Source: Pseudobacteriovorax antillogorgiicola | GTDB lineage: Bacteria > Bdellovibrionota_B > Oligoflexia > Oligoflexales > Oligoflexaceae | Length of the DNA stretch: 64,000 nucleotides | NCBI RefSeq assembly: GCF_900177345.1 | Contig: NZ_FWZT01000026.1 | Span: forward strand, 1 to 64,000 | Direction of reading: 5' to 3' | Shown: positions 1 through 8,564 of the stretch, one piece after another | How the letters are laid out: each line of letters begins with the position of its first letter | Numbering within the stretch: position 1 is the stretch's first letter | Notes under the pieces: generated by a model | The model's input: only the letters and a program-made list of their open reading frames with translations | What the model was told of the DNA's origin: nothing | The model's database searches: none | Program-made: the position numbers and the translations under genes

Positions 1-240
1 TTCAGCTACTACCACTTTCCTCGTGAACACTGGACCCGGATCAAGACCAACAATATGCTCGAAAGGGTCATGAGGGAAATTAGACGGAGAACTCGCGTCG
101 TTGGCAACTTCCCCGATGGCAACTCAGCTCTCATGTTGACCGCTGCTAGGCTAAGGCATGTAGCCTCGACCAAGTGGGGTACAAGGAAGTACATGGATAT
201 GGATCGATTGAAGGAAGCTAAGTTAGCAGTCTATGGTTAG
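1..240 (+). CDS. IS256-family (mutator) transposase, C-terminal part only
   Basis: The reading frame is open from base 1 to the stop at 238-240, so the 5' part lies outside the window. The 79 residues contain the block TNNMLERVMREIRRRTRVVG followed by FP, which is the conserved C-terminal signature of mutator/IS256 DDE transposases, where the last catalytic Glu helix and the basic RRRTRVVG segment lie. The enzyme would cut and join the ends of its own element. Whether the full transposase is intact cannot be judged from here. The element's right end lies about 50 bases downstream. Confidence 0.88.
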   Translation, partial: FSYYHFPREHWTRIKTNNMLERVMREIRRRTRVVGNFPDGNSALMLTAARLRHVASTKWGTRKYMDMDRLKEAKLAVYG

Positions 241-290
241 AGAAATTTCAGATTGATGGACTCAAAGTGCACATAATTCTTGACGCTACC
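1..290 (+). mobile_element. Right end of an IS256-family insertion sequence
   Basis: After the transposase stop there is a short non-coding tail ending in cacataattcttgacgctacc (270-290), which resembles the terminal inverted repeat type of IS256-family elements. The element therefore probably ends near base 290. The left end and the target-site duplication are outside the window, so the exact boundary is inferred. Confidence 0.6.
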
Positions 291-477
291 TCACAATTTT
301 TTAGAATACATATTCGTCTACATAGGAGCCTACTTTTTCTGCGCGATAGAGTATAAAAGGCTGAAAGTCACAAAAAAGGAGATCTGGGATACACTTGAAA
401 ATTCTTGGTGGAAAAGTGCTGCCTTAGGCTTATTAGCGTGGGTTACAATCTTCTTCTTGCTCGTAGTCCTATTCTAA
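291..477 (+). pseudogene. Small membrane protein cut by the IS256 insertion
   Basis: An open frame of about 62 codons runs to a stop at 475-477. Its only start candidate (TTG at 280) falls inside the IS terminal repeat, so the true N-terminus was probably removed by the insertion. The remaining residues contain a hydrophobic segment near the start (YIFVYIGAYFFCAI) and a strong one at the C-terminus (LLAWVTIFFLLVVLF), joined by a charged loop, indicating an inner-membrane protein. I do not recognise the family. Confidence 0.4.
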
Positions 478-502
478 GTTTTCCAAAGCTCATGATTTAA
501 TG

Positions 503-533
503 AGAAAAGACGAGCCTCCCTAAGGAGATTCGC
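503..533 (-). terminator. Terminator of the PAN/paralogue operon
   Basis: On the minus strand an imperfect stem (CGAATCTCC against GGAGGCTCG, loop TTAG) is followed by TCTTTTCTC. It lies about 40 bases after the stop of the last gene of the 0.57-6.2 kb operon. Confidence 0.55.
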
Positions 534-573
534 CTAAAAATGTCATAGTTGGTTCAAACTAAAACATTCGTAC

Positions 574-2058
574 CTAAGAACAGTCAGCTGCTGTAAATTT
601 CAAGCTGGTCGCCGAGCCACCATCGCGATTGAAGAAGTCTCTACCGTTGCAAAGCTCACCTTCAAACTCATCTTTAACAACTTTCTCGATAGCAAAGAGT
701 GGCACTGCGCTGTCAACCATGAAGCAGAAAAGGTCGAGATCTGGGAAAAATTTGTAGCGAGACTTGGTACAGAAATTCCTTACCGAGTTAGCATCCTTTT
801 CAAGTAGTGTCTCAGTCTCTTTCACGATAAGTGCAGCAATCAATTCAAGGCCTTCCTGAGTGATGAAATCCCTAAACTTATGCTGAACACAGTACATATC
901 CGCAAGCGTGTAGGCTTCAGCGTTTGGAATATTCAATCGACATCTAGGGTTTGCATCTGGATAGCGCTGGCCCGGCTTATATAATTCATTGATGAGCTCC
1001 CCTAGAAAAGCCTGATCTGCACCGGAAACTGCGGGATCATCAAGAAGGTTTGAAAGCTCCTCTTTGTATTCTCCATATGCCAAATCAAATAGGCGCACAA
1101 CTTGAAGAAATTGCTCGAAATCCCAATCGCGATACTCTTCCATAGTTAGGATGTGAGCTTCTGCTTCTGGAATTGATCGAATTCCGTTTTCTTCTTCGCC
1201 ATTTACCTCTTCATCCAAAACACTTTCATCTTCTATGTCTTCAATGCCATTGATGGTACGGATGTACTGATCCAATCCGTAGATCTGGGAATCCAGATAC
1301 TCAAGAGTATTGTCAGACTGCAATTTCTGCGTCACGATACTAACTACTGAGATAGCGCCTAGCACAGGGCTTGCGAAGCGCGCTGACATCAACTTGAACT
1401 TAGCATATAGCCTTGGCCGCTTTGCAGCGATCTTCCCAAGGCCAAACTTTCCTTTGAAAATCTTCTGTTTGAGCTGCGCCTTGGTATAAACTCTTGTAGT
1501 GCCATTGGCGAGAACAATTGTCTTGTCGCTAAAGTTCAAACCTTTGAGCACCTTCACATTACCCTTATGCAACCTGATATCATCAAAGTAGCTCGCGCCC
1601 CTTCGATAGTAGTCAAAGGCCTTAAATGCTGCCGGCCCTGAAACAGAAAGTGCTCCAGCTCCAGCAAGGTAGTCTGTAACTTGAAAAAGTCTTTGATCGA
1701 TCTCAGACGGGGGAATTGTTCCATCCAAAATCGCATCGAAAGTGCCATTTTCCAAATTGTCAACATACACTTCTGAAATCTTCGAGAATTGCGAACTGAG
1801 GTTCGCCATAATTTGCTGATTGGCTTTGAAAGAAAGATCTGTTTTAGTTGTAAGAGTCGAGAGCTCCTCGACCTTACCTTTCAGAACCTCATCGAGGGCT
1901 ACAGCCTCATTATACTTAGACTCTAAAAGAGCCCGGCGATCCTTGATTTCAGGGTTGATAAAAGCTCCGTCGCTAGCCATCTCCCCTATTGTGATTGTCA
2001 TATCGGCGACGGCAATGCCTCCGAAAAATACAGCTGTTACTAATGCACCTAATGCCAT
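574..2058 (-). CDS. Helical envelope protein of a three-paralogue cluster (494 aa)
   Basis: I do not recognise the family. Residues 1-18 are hydrophobic but have no positive charge before them, so this is not a normal Sec signal. The motif TITIGEMA followed by AFINPEIKDRR (about 21-43) is nearly the same in the first gene of the operon (4949-6193). A long helical region follows (about 45-110), then a hydrophobic stretch around 225-240 (SPVLGAISVVSIVTQ) flanked by helices, and a C-terminal third with several Cys residues (CRLNIP, NFCTKS, ELCNGRD, final DCS) that suggests disulfides outside the cytoplasm. A good ribosome site (GAGAGG) precedes the ATG. It is last in the operon and followed by a terminator. 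A helical pore-former or envelope-assembly role is possible but unproven. Confidence 0.8.
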   Translation of the reverse strand: MALGALVTAVFFGGIAVADMTITIGEMASDGAFINPEIKDRRALLESKYNEAVALDEVLKGKVEELSTLTTKTDLSFKANQQIMANLSSQFSKISEVYVDNLENGTFDAILDGTIPPSEIDQRLFQVTDYLAGAGALSVSGPAAFKAFDYYRRGASYFDDIRLHKGNVKVLKGLNFSDKTIVLANGTTRVYTKAQLKQKIFKGKFGLGKIAAKRPRLYAKFKLMSARFASPVLGAISVVSIVTQKLQSDNTLEYLDSQIYGLDQYIRTINGIEDIEDESVLDEEVNGEEENGIRSIPEAEAHILTMEEYRDWDFEQFLQVVRLFDLAYGEYKEELSNLLDDPAVSGADQAFLGELINELYKPGQRYPDANPRCRLNIPNAEAYTLADMYCVQHKFRDFITQEGLELIAALIVKETETLLEKDANSVRNFCTKSRYKFFPDLDLFCFMVDSAVPLFAIEKVVKDEFEGELCNGRDFFNRDGGSATSLKFTAADCS

Positions 2059-2114
2059 GGTTTCTTTCCTCTCTAAAAGTTAAGATAGGAGCCTCAATGC
2101 TCCTCGATATAGAC

Positions 2115-3953
2115 TTATGGTCGTGATAGAGCTGCTCTTCTTAGTACAGGTCGAGCAAATCTTGGATTCGCGATTCGAATTGCTTTTTTTACAGTTGGCA
2201 GATGTTTGATCTTCACTCCAGAGCGAAAATGAGTGAACTTCTTCACCACTTTGTTTGGTACCTTATCCTTGAGCCAACACTTGTTTCCAGAAGGTGTCCA
2301 AGTGAAGGCCTGGCAAACAGAGTCGCTAGCACATTCGCGACTACAAGCCATAGCATTGGGAGTCTGCAAATTACGATAATCCTGGCCTGGTCGATCAATG
2401 TCGTGCTCAAATGGAGCGGCTGTCATAGCTTCGAAGCCTTTCTTCTCGTGGATATAAGGCATCTCAACAAAGTCGATCACAGTTCTATCCTGGCCATTTC
2501 CCCAAGTAATCAACTCACCACGCCATAGATCTAGTTGCAGGTACTTTCCGCTATTCTTTTTTGATCTTAGGTAAACGCTCCATTCGTCTCGATTGATCTC
2601 ACCATAAGGATGGCTTACCCCATTGGCATCGGTGTATACCCAATATTTGGATGACACACGACTAATGCTAGAGTTCTGAAGGTCAGCAGATACCACTTCA
2701 AAGCCATTGATGATATCGTTGTGATCTAGGTCAAGTTCACAGGTTTCGGGTACGAATGCTGCGACAAAATCATCTGTAAACGAGCTTTCATATATGAATC
2801 GCGTAAATTCTAGACCAAAGGCACCCAGTACAGGCACACGATTTAATAAGTAATCGGGCTCAACGTTACAACGAATAAAGTAGCCTTTATATTTTGCTAT
2901 GAGATGAATATAGGTGTTGGCTCTTGCTTCAAAAAACTCGTCGAAGTTATCTTGAATATAATGCAGTAGCTGACTGAGATCCTGCTTATTGACAGATGTT
3001 AAGTTTTGGATTCGATCAAAATCTTGAAACTTGGCAGGCAAACCTTCAAGGGAATCCATACTAAAGAGAATCACTTGGGCAGCATACTTGGCAAAGTTCA
3101 AAACCTCTCCACGAAGCATCGCTTCATCGCTTTTAAGCTTTGCAGTAATGTGGTTGGCTTCTTTCTTTATGTCCCTCAGCTGGCGATTTGCTTCGTTTAT
3201 GTCATCTCGAAGTTTTTTATACTCTTTCGCTCTCTCCTTGGACAAGTGCACATCCAAACCGATCAGGGCAACATCGAGCACCACTCCCAAAGGCCCGGCA
3301 GCTTTGGTTGCTAATCGGGATGCAGCAGCTGAGCTTGTTTTTAACCCCAAAGAAGCAATTCTAGCTCCCGCTTTCGCAACTGGCGACGCAATTTTAACGA
3401 CCTTCGTCAGGCGAAGGGTCGTCTTTGCTTTAACCATGGCCCTGTAGGCAGATTGCTGAGCCATTTTCCCTGCCGATTTAAGATATGAACTTGTACTACT
3501 CGCCGCTGCTTTGCCAAGCTGAGTATCAGCCATGGCATTCCCTAGGATCTGCTGTAGCTGCACTGACCCTAGGGTTGTAATCGCTGTGGATGCAACAATG
3601 GACAGTTGACCCTGAACCGTAGAATTAGCCTGATTATAGATCGACGAAGCCTCCAGCATCTCCAAAGTTGCCTGCCCAGCAGCTTTTGACTCGGCTGACA
3701 GAAATTCTTCGTTCAACTGATTTGAAATATCGAGATACGAGTTAAGGTTTGTAACTTTATTGTTATAAGCCTTGTCGATGGACTCGATCTGAGAAATCAG
3801 ACTTTCATTGGTCTTCTTACCAGACTCAATATCTTTCTTGTACTGCTTGATTTCTGGAGCAAACAAAGCACCATCCATAGCTGAGTTTGCGACACTGGTA
3901 CCTATGGAGCCTGCGGCTATCGCCCCAACAATAAATGGAATAAAAAATGGCAT
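2115..3953 (-). CDS. Helical envelope protein with C-terminal PAN/Apple domain (612 aa)
   Basis: It has an uncharged hydrophobic N-terminus (MPFFIPFIVGAIAAG), then the cluster motif AMDGALFAPEIK, long helices, an Ala/Ser-rich segment (about 145-215), a hydrophobic stretch GPLGVVLDVALIGLDV around 217-232, and a charged coiled-coil (about 233-285). Near the C-terminus, about 517-582, is a PAN_4/Apple-like domain with Cys at about 537, 541, 547 and 559 and the typical AFTW and CWLK words. PAN domains bind proteins or carbohydrates outside the cell. The last 30 residues are basic. RBS AAGGAGG before ATG. It is third in the operon, 23 bases after the anchored partner. The two related genes lack the PAN domain, so this is the likely ligand-binding member. 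Confidence 0.82.
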   Translation of the reverse strand: MPFFIPFIVGAIAAGSIGTSVANSAMDGALFAPEIKQYKKDIESGKKTNESLISQIESIDKAYNNKVTNLNSYLDISNQLNEEFLSAESKAAGQATLEMLEASSIYNQANSTVQGQLSIVASTAITTLGSVQLQQILGNAMADTQLGKAAASSTSSYLKSAGKMAQQSAYRAMVKAKTTLRLTKVVKIASPVAKAGARIASLGLKTSSAAASRLATKAAGPLGVVLDVALIGLDVHLSKERAKEYKKLRDDINEANRQLRDIKKEANHITAKLKSDEAMLRGEVLNFAKYAAQVILFSMDSLEGLPAKFQDFDRIQNLTSVNKQDLSQLLHYIQDNFDEFFEARANTYIHLIAKYKGYFIRCNVEPDYLLNRVPVLGAFGLEFTRFIYESSFTDDFVAAFVPETCELDLDHNDIINGFEVVSADLQNSSISRVSSKYWVYTDANGVSHPYGEINRDEWSVYLRSKKNSGKYLQLDLWRGELITWGNGQDRTVIDFVEMPYIHEKKGFEAMTAAPFEHDIDRPGQDYRNLQTPNAMACSRECASDSVCQAFTWTPSGNKCWLKDKVPNKVVKKFTHFRSGVKIKHLPTVKKAIRIANPRFARPVLRRAALSRP

Positions 3954-3976
3954 TGTGAAATCCTCCTTGTTTTGAG

Positions 3977-4924
3977 TTACCCTCGTTGACTTGCTACTTG
4001 AGCTGTATATGATCCCATGGCTGACGCAACGTCTTCCATAAAGCGGCCCAGGACACTATGGACGAGCTTTCTTTCCTTCGTCATTTCCTTGCTTTGGTAC
4101 TTCGCAACGAACTTAGGCCAAGCATCTGGACCAAGATCTTGGTAAAGATACATCACGCCAAGATCGAAGCTATCTTTCTGAGCATCCATCATAAGTTTTG
4201 AAACTTGATGAAATGTCTCCCGTGACACATGATGCTTTTCTAAATCCATGGAGTTGGCGAGGCTGCTCATCATACCTCCATAAATCTGTTGAGCATCATC
4301 CCAGAGGCCTAATTCTTCAACCCTTTGGCCTGCAACCTTTCTCAAACTATCCATAACATTCACGTCAGAATACTGTGAGATGAACTTTTCCATAAGCTCA
4401 GGACCTTGTTCCAAAAGCTCTTGCTCTCGGTTGGTAACTTGCATCATATCTTGATTTCGATACATCTCGGCAAGGGTCATAATTTCTTGCTCGGTAAAAT
4501 CTTCGTTCATTGCATTCAAGAGATGCTCTTTAAGACTATTTGATTGAATAAGTTTTTCAATCTTAGCTCTCAGCTCTTCTTTTTCGTGACTTTCAAGGTT
4601 CATTTGAGAAACTACTGCACCAAGCGCAAAATTCATTGACACTTTCAAACCTTCGAAACGCTCGTAAAGATTAGCTGTCTCTGCATACTCTTTAAATTCT
4701 GGCGTCTGATGCAGATCGACCTTCTCCTTACTTGAACTCACAACAACTGGGCTGACAGAAACTTCTTCATCACCTTGATTTGAAGTGACAGACGATGATT
4801 CTGCGTGTTGCTTCGCATCTCCATCCATAGTCCCAGCCGGCTTGGATTCAGGACTTACTAAATAGTAAAGTCCAACAATGACACCTAGAACGATTGTTAA
4901 TGGTACGATTAGTTTTTTGACCAT
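3977..4924 (-). CDS. Membrane-anchored periplasmic helical protein (315 aa, DUF2059-like region)
   Basis: Residues 3-24 (KKLIVPLTIVLGVIVGLYYLV) form a signal anchor. A low-complexity Ser/Val-rich linker follows (about 30-70), then an all-helical domain. The middle (about 130-190: FTEQEIMTLAEMYRN ... ELMEKFISQY) resembles the helix pattern of DUF2059 proteins, in which a helix turn FT-EE-L precedes the conserved LAEMY/IAFY helix. This similarity is by eye. It sits between two of the three paralogues with 23-24 base gaps, so it is probably an accessory or chaperone-like partner of those proteins. Confidence 0.75.
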   Translation of the reverse strand: MVKKLIVPLTIVLGVIVGLYYLVSPESKPAGTMDGDAKQHAESSSVTSNQGDEEVSVSPVVVSSSKEKVDLHQTPEFKEYAETANLYERFEGLKVSMNFALGAVVSQMNLESHEKEELRAKIEKLIQSNSLKEHLLNAMNEDFTEQEIMTLAEMYRNQDMMQVTNREQELLEQGPELMEKFISQYSDVNVMDSLRKVAGQRVEELGLWDDAQQIYGGMMSSLANSMDLEKHHVSRETFHQVSKLMMDAQKDSFDLGVMYLYQDLGPDAWPKFVAKYQSKEMTKERKLVHSVLGRFMEDVASAMGSYTAQVASQRG

Positions 4925-4948
4925 GACATTTTCCTTTCCATTGGAAGC

Positions 4949-6193
4949 TTATTTGCACTGACCACCTAGGTCACTGAGAATAACCTGGTCAGCTATTTCA
5001 TTTTGTATACCGAAGGTATCAAGGAGATGGTCATAAACCACATCCATCCCTAGATCACCTAGACTCTGACAAGCCTGAACAATGCGGGTTATATCCTTAG
5101 CACTGATCGTGCTATCGTTCGCAGTGGTCGATAGCAAAATGAGATCTAGATTAGCATCAATCAAAAGAGGCACTAGAATGCTTTGTTGACCCTTCATCTT
5201 CACCCAAGTTATCTGATCAGCCGAAGTGATTGCTCCGTCCTTAGAAATCTGAAGAAAGATCGAATAGAAGAGATTTGACTTAATATTACCCTGACTGCTG
5301 TTTATTAGCAGTTTGTCACCGTCCTCTTGATGAGATTGAAAGAAAAAGTCTGCCATCTCATGATAAACTTCTAGATCCCAATTGCGGATACCCTGGATAG
5401 TAATTTGAAGCTGATGTAGTTCTGGCAAATTAATGATGACCTTGTCATAGTCTTCATCAACCTCAATCTTGTAGTCTTGACTATTTGGCTCTAGTCGCCC
5501 TTCAAGGAGATCGATTACATTTTGCAAGCCTTTAATCGTAGCATCAATTTCTTGTCTTCGCTTGACTGAGGCATGAATCTGCGTTGCAATACTCGCAACT
5601 GAAATCGCTGCATTCATACGTGTTTTCAAGCTGGCGCTAAGAACTTTTAAGTTTGAGATATTAATTGGCCTTTTAAGAGCCCCAGTAGGTGCAATCATTT
5701 GCTTTCCCTGCAAGCTCAAATCATCGAAGCCAAGATGCTCCAAAGCAATTTGATTGAGATGAAAGGCAAATGTTCTAGTCTTACGAAAATACTTATTGAG
5801 GTCTTCCTTGGGAAATGAGTCTAGAAGAACTTGTGGAGAACCAACAATGTAGTCGAGAACTTCTTGATGAACTGTAAATTCTGGTGACTCCAAATCTTCA
5901 ACGACTGTTTCAGGTATGTAGGAAAAAACATCTTCAACATTTTGAAGAATTTGTCGATTCGATTGAATCGAGATCGATGTGGCTTGCACCTGTCGCTGCG
6001 TAGAACGAAGGGTATCGATAAACTCATCTTGCAAGGATAGCGCTTTCTCATACTTCTCGCTTAGTACTTGCCGTCGATCGTTGATGTGTGGATCTATGAA
6101 AGAGCCCTGCGTTGCCATTTCACCAATTGTAATCGTAAAGTCTGCTGCGGATAGCCCAGCAAATAATGTAGCTGCAATGATACCTAAGCCCAT
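4949..6193 (-). CDS. Helical envelope protein, first paralogue of the cluster (414 aa)
   Basis: It begins with an uncharged hydrophobic segment (MGLGIIAATLFAGLSAA) followed by TITIGEMA and SFIDPHINDRR, matching the 574-2058 protein almost word for word over 25 residues. A helical region (about 45-90) and a central segment NAAISVASIATQI with a following long helix repeat the architecture of its two relatives. The C-terminal third contains an Asp-rich patch (DANLDLILLSTTAND) and ends in GGQCK. RBS AGGAGAGA before ATG. It is the first gene of the four-gene operon, so the promoter should lie in the 380-base gap upstream. Function unknown. Confidence 0.8.
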   Translation of the reverse strand: MGLGIIAATLFAGLSAADFTITIGEMATQGSFIDPHINDRRQVLSEKYEKALSLQDEFIDTLRSTQRQVQATSISIQSNRQILQNVEDVFSYIPETVVEDLESPEFTVHQEVLDYIVGSPQVLLDSFPKEDLNKYFRKTRTFAFHLNQIALEHLGFDDLSLQGKQMIAPTGALKRPINISNLKVLSASLKTRMNAAISVASIATQIHASVKRRQEIDATIKGLQNVIDLLEGRLEPNSQDYKIEVDEDYDKVIINLPELHQLQITIQGIRNWDLEVYHEMADFFFQSHQEDGDKLLINSSQGNIKSNLFYSIFLQISKDGAITSADQITWVKMKGQQSILVPLLIDANLDLILLSTTANDSTISAKDITRIVQACQSLGDLGMDVVYDHLLDTFGIQNEIADQVILSDLGGQCK

Positions 6194-6579
6194 ACTCTCT
6201 CCTGAATTGCATGATACGAAACGCTTGCTCTAAATTTTGATTTTGTTTTTTCTAGTCAAACTCAGGTCGAGTTTTGAAGCAGTCGAGGCGTTTAGTCAAA
6301 CTGTGGACAAGGCACTTTCCGATATTATGTACACCTTAAGTGAACATTTTATAGTTACAATGCTATTTATCGTTTGCTATTGGCCTATTTTATGAGGGCT
6401 TGACAGGATTTTTAAAGTGAATTTTTGAAGTTTTTAGAAATGATCTCAAGCATATTCAAATGCGTGTTCAATTGATTTGAAGCGACACGATTCGCCATGA
6501 ATTGTAAATGTTTCGCAAAGAATGTCAATGATCGAAAGCATTGATTGGTATCCAAATCATGTCCCAACAGAAGGTCGTT
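6194..6579. promoter_or_regulatory. Intergenic region with a repeated TAGTCAAAC word
   Basis: This 386-base gap separates the paralogue operon from the RRM gene. The word tagtcaaac occurs at 6253-6261 and again at 6293-6301, exactly 40 bases apart. Read on the minus strand this is GTTTGACTA, which contains a TTGACT -35-like hexamer, so the pair may be operator or promoter elements of the operon. The rest is AT-rich with no open frame worth reporting. Confidence 0.3.
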
Positions 6580-6602
6580 TTTGGTGTCTCACTGACACCA
6601 AA
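6580..6602. other. Perfect 9-bp hairpin downstream of the RRM gene
   Basis: TTTGGTGTC pairs with GACACCAAA around a TCACT loop, starting just after the RRM stop codon. On the minus strand the stem is followed by A residues rather than T residues, so it is not a classical intrinsic terminator but may stabilise the 3' end. Confidence 0.4.
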
Positions 6603-6609
6603 GTTCATT

Positions 6610-6891
6610 TTACCAACGAGCGTTTCCAGAACTTCTTGAAGTTCTTTCACGGGCTTCGTTGACAGTAATATTTCTGCCACCTACATTGCTACCATCTAAA
6701 ACTTCAATAGCATTCGCTGCTTCGTCAGCGGAAGACATTTCCACAAAACCAAAACCTTTACTCCGACCAGAATCTCGGTCAGTGATAACGACAGCACTCA
6801 ACACGGAACCTTGCTCTTGAAAAAGATCATGAAGCTCATCTTGAGTTGTTGAGTAAGACAATCCACCAACATAAAGTTTTTTTGACATCAT
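6610..6891 (-). CDS. RNA-binding protein with one RRM domain (93 aa)
   Basis: A small single-RRM protein of the kind found in cyanobacteria and many proteobacteria, which binds single-stranded RNA. RNP2 is LYVGGL at residues 6-11 and RNP1 is KGFGFVEM at 45-52, both with the aromatic residues needed for stacking on RNA. The basic C-terminal tail (RERTSRSSGNARW) is typical. Two ATG codons are adjacent (6891 and 6888) behind AAGGGA; spacing slightly favours the second. It is monocistronic, with a hairpin right after the stop. The role is probably post-transcriptional, but targets cannot be inferred. Confidence 0.92.
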   Translation of the reverse strand: MMSKKLYVGGLSYSTTQDELHDLFQEQGSVLSAVVITDRDSGRSKGFGFVEMSSADEAANAIEVLDGSNVGGRNITVNEARERTSRSSGNARW

Positions 6892-6943
6892 TTTTCCCTT
6901 ATATATTTGTCAAAAGAAATAACGTGAATTTTAAGTCTGAATT

Positions 6944-7264
6944 CTAGTAGCGATCATCTAACAATCGATACATGCAACCTGGATCGGCTCCATAAGGTAG
7001 GCTTAGAGACTCGAAATTTCTGTTATTCGTATGATATGCAGACGACTCTAAACTAATCACCGCTCTAAGTCTATTTCTTATGTCCAAGTCTGAAACATTT
7101 TTCGGTTGGAAGCCACCTCGATTCCCCAGTGAAGCACGGAAAAACATGTCATTAATGCTTACAAGACTTCCCAAGTACGATGGTTTCTGCCAGAAAAAAA
7201 ATGTCATAACTGGCGGCCAAGTATTTCCATTGTGAGCTTTTTGTGATAACCACCCTGAACACAA
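6944..7264 (-). CDS. Doubtful short ORF, possible gene remnant (106 aa)
   Basis: An open frame whose C-terminal half (from about residue 40) has protein-like composition, but no family was recognised and the N-terminal part is Trp/Phe-rich and unconvincing. It overlaps the probable 5' leader of the divergent gene at 7318 and no clear ribosome site was found. It could be the tail of a decayed gene. Confidence 0.25.
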   Translation of the reverse strand: MCSGWLSQKAHNGNTWPPVMTFFFWQKPSYLGSLVSINDMFFRASLGNRGGFQPKNVSDLDIRNRLRAVISLESSAYHTNNRNFESLSLPYGADPGCMYRLLDDRY

Positions 7265-7317
7265 ATTGGGAACTAACCCGATTGTGGTATCGCATTCACA
7301 ATAAGAGAGAACATCCT

Positions 7318-8499
7318 ATGAAATCCTTTATCAGTAGCCTCGCACTTCTTGGCATCATTAGCTCATCCTGTAGTGAGTCAGATTCATCTGGTTTGAAAGA
7401 GCGTTGGAATCAAAAGAACCGCCCCGAAATCATGGCCGAAAGGTTCCGCTATGACCATGAGTTCGCTAACTTGCCCCTCGAAGGCACACTTGCACCAAAG
7501 CCCTGGAGTGGTGACTATTGGCCAACATACAAGGGTGGCATAACCTATCGCTGGATGCTTGAAGAGGGATCTTACTGGACAGACGAAGCCTTGTACTCCT
7601 ATGACTACCACAACCCAGCCAGCTTAGCGAATGCTGACCTCAGCAGCCTATCACCAGCTGAAAAATACGACCTATTCCGTGAAGACCTAAGCTTCTCGCT
7701 TACGGACTACGAGCGTCGGCGCACGCGCATCATGAAAACTGTGAAGACCAGCAAAGACTACGACGAGAATTTCGAGATTCCAGCGTGGGAAGGCCTTTGT
7801 CACGCCTGGGCTCCAGCAACTATCGCATACCGAAGCCCCAAGCCAGTCACTTTAAAGAGCCGCACGGGTGCTTATGAAATCCCATTCGGGGCCTCTGATG
7901 TTAAAGCGCTTTTGACTTACTTTCTTCATATCTATAACGGCAATCGGACATACTTTCTCGGTGAGCGTTGCAACACTGAATTTGCAAAACTAGATGAGCA
8001 GGTGCGCTCTGGAGAAATCACAGAAGAGCAGCGAAACAGATCTATGGAAGCTATCCAGTGCCGTGATGTTAACGCTGGGTCATTCCATATCGTTCTCGCA
8101 AACCAAATTTCCAACAAGAACGAAAGCTTCATCGTAGACGTGACACGGGACTTCGAAGTTTGGAACCAGGCCGTAGAAGGCTATCGCAGCACTATTCTCA
8201 GCGAGTCGGAGGAAGTCTATAGCGATGCGGCACGAAACACGACGAAGATCGTAGAAGTTGTTACAGAGATGGATTACACCACTGAAATCTCTTACTCAGT
8301 AGAGAATACAGATGATGTAGACTCTACAGCAACGAAAACCTACCGCTATTTCCTAGAGCTAGACGCAGCAGGCAAAATTATCGGTGGTAAATGGATCAGC
8401 AGCAATCGCCCTGATTTTCTATGGAAGCAAGAGATTCCTGAGTTTCAAGGCTTTTTCCAAGAGTTGAAGTCAATCTACGAAGCGTCTATCGCCCAGTAA
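7318..8499 (+). CDS. Lipoprotein of the elicitor-transglutaminase-like family (393 aa)
   Basis: The start is the ATG at 7318, giving the signal MKSFISSLALLGIISSSC with a lipidation Cys at 18. An upstream in-frame start would bury the signal. The core has the pattern of cysteine transglutaminases related to the oomycete Pep-13 elicitor family: EGLCHAWAPA with candidate nucleophile Cys161, NAGSFHIVLAN with His257, and FIVDVTRDFEVWNQAV with Asp274, in the Cys-His-Asp order of the fold. Such enzymes join Gln and Lys side chains; here the lipid anchor would place it in the periplasm or on the cell surface. The family assignment is from motif memory and is moderate. The gene stands alone, with a hairpin after its stop. 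Confidence 0.65.
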   Translation: MKSFISSLALLGIISSSCSESDSSGLKERWNQKNRPEIMAERFRYDHEFANLPLEGTLAPKPWSGDYWPTYKGGITYRWMLEEGSYWTDEALYSYDYHNPASLANADLSSLSPAEKYDLFREDLSFSLTDYERRRTRIMKTVKTSKDYDENFEIPAWEGLCHAWAPATIAYRSPKPVTLKSRTGAYEIPFGASDVKALLTYFLHIYNGNRTYFLGERCNTEFAKLDEQVRSGEITEEQRNRSMEAIQCRDVNAGSFHIVLANQISNKNESFIVDVTRDFEVWNQAVEGYRSTILSESEEVYSDAARNTTKIVEVVTEMDYTTEISYSVENTDDVDSTATKTYRYFLELDAAGKIIGGKWISSNRPDFLWKQEIPEFQGFFQELKSIYEASIAQ

Positions 8500-8506
8500 G
8501 CAATAC

Positions 8507-8532
8507 CCCCGATCATCCAGCGATGATCGGGG
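8507..8532. terminator. Shared hairpin between convergent genes
   Basis: A perfect 10-bp stem CCCCGATCAT/ATGATCGGGG with loop CCAGCG lies 8 bases after the transglutaminase-like gene and 33 bases before the end of the ROK gene. T-tracts are poor on both sides, but position and stability suit a bidirectional terminator. Confidence 0.6.
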
Positions 8533-8564
8533 TTGGTCGCTTAAAGCAATACGCTTGTCTCTCA

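Noticed and set aside
2202-2528. Open frame of 108 codons on the plus strand
   Set aside because: It is antisense to the PAN-domain gene; its composition is that of a shadow frame.
5821-6051. Open frame of 76 codons on the minus strand
   Set aside because: It lies inside the 414-residue envelope protein gene in another frame and has no ribosome site or protein-like composition.
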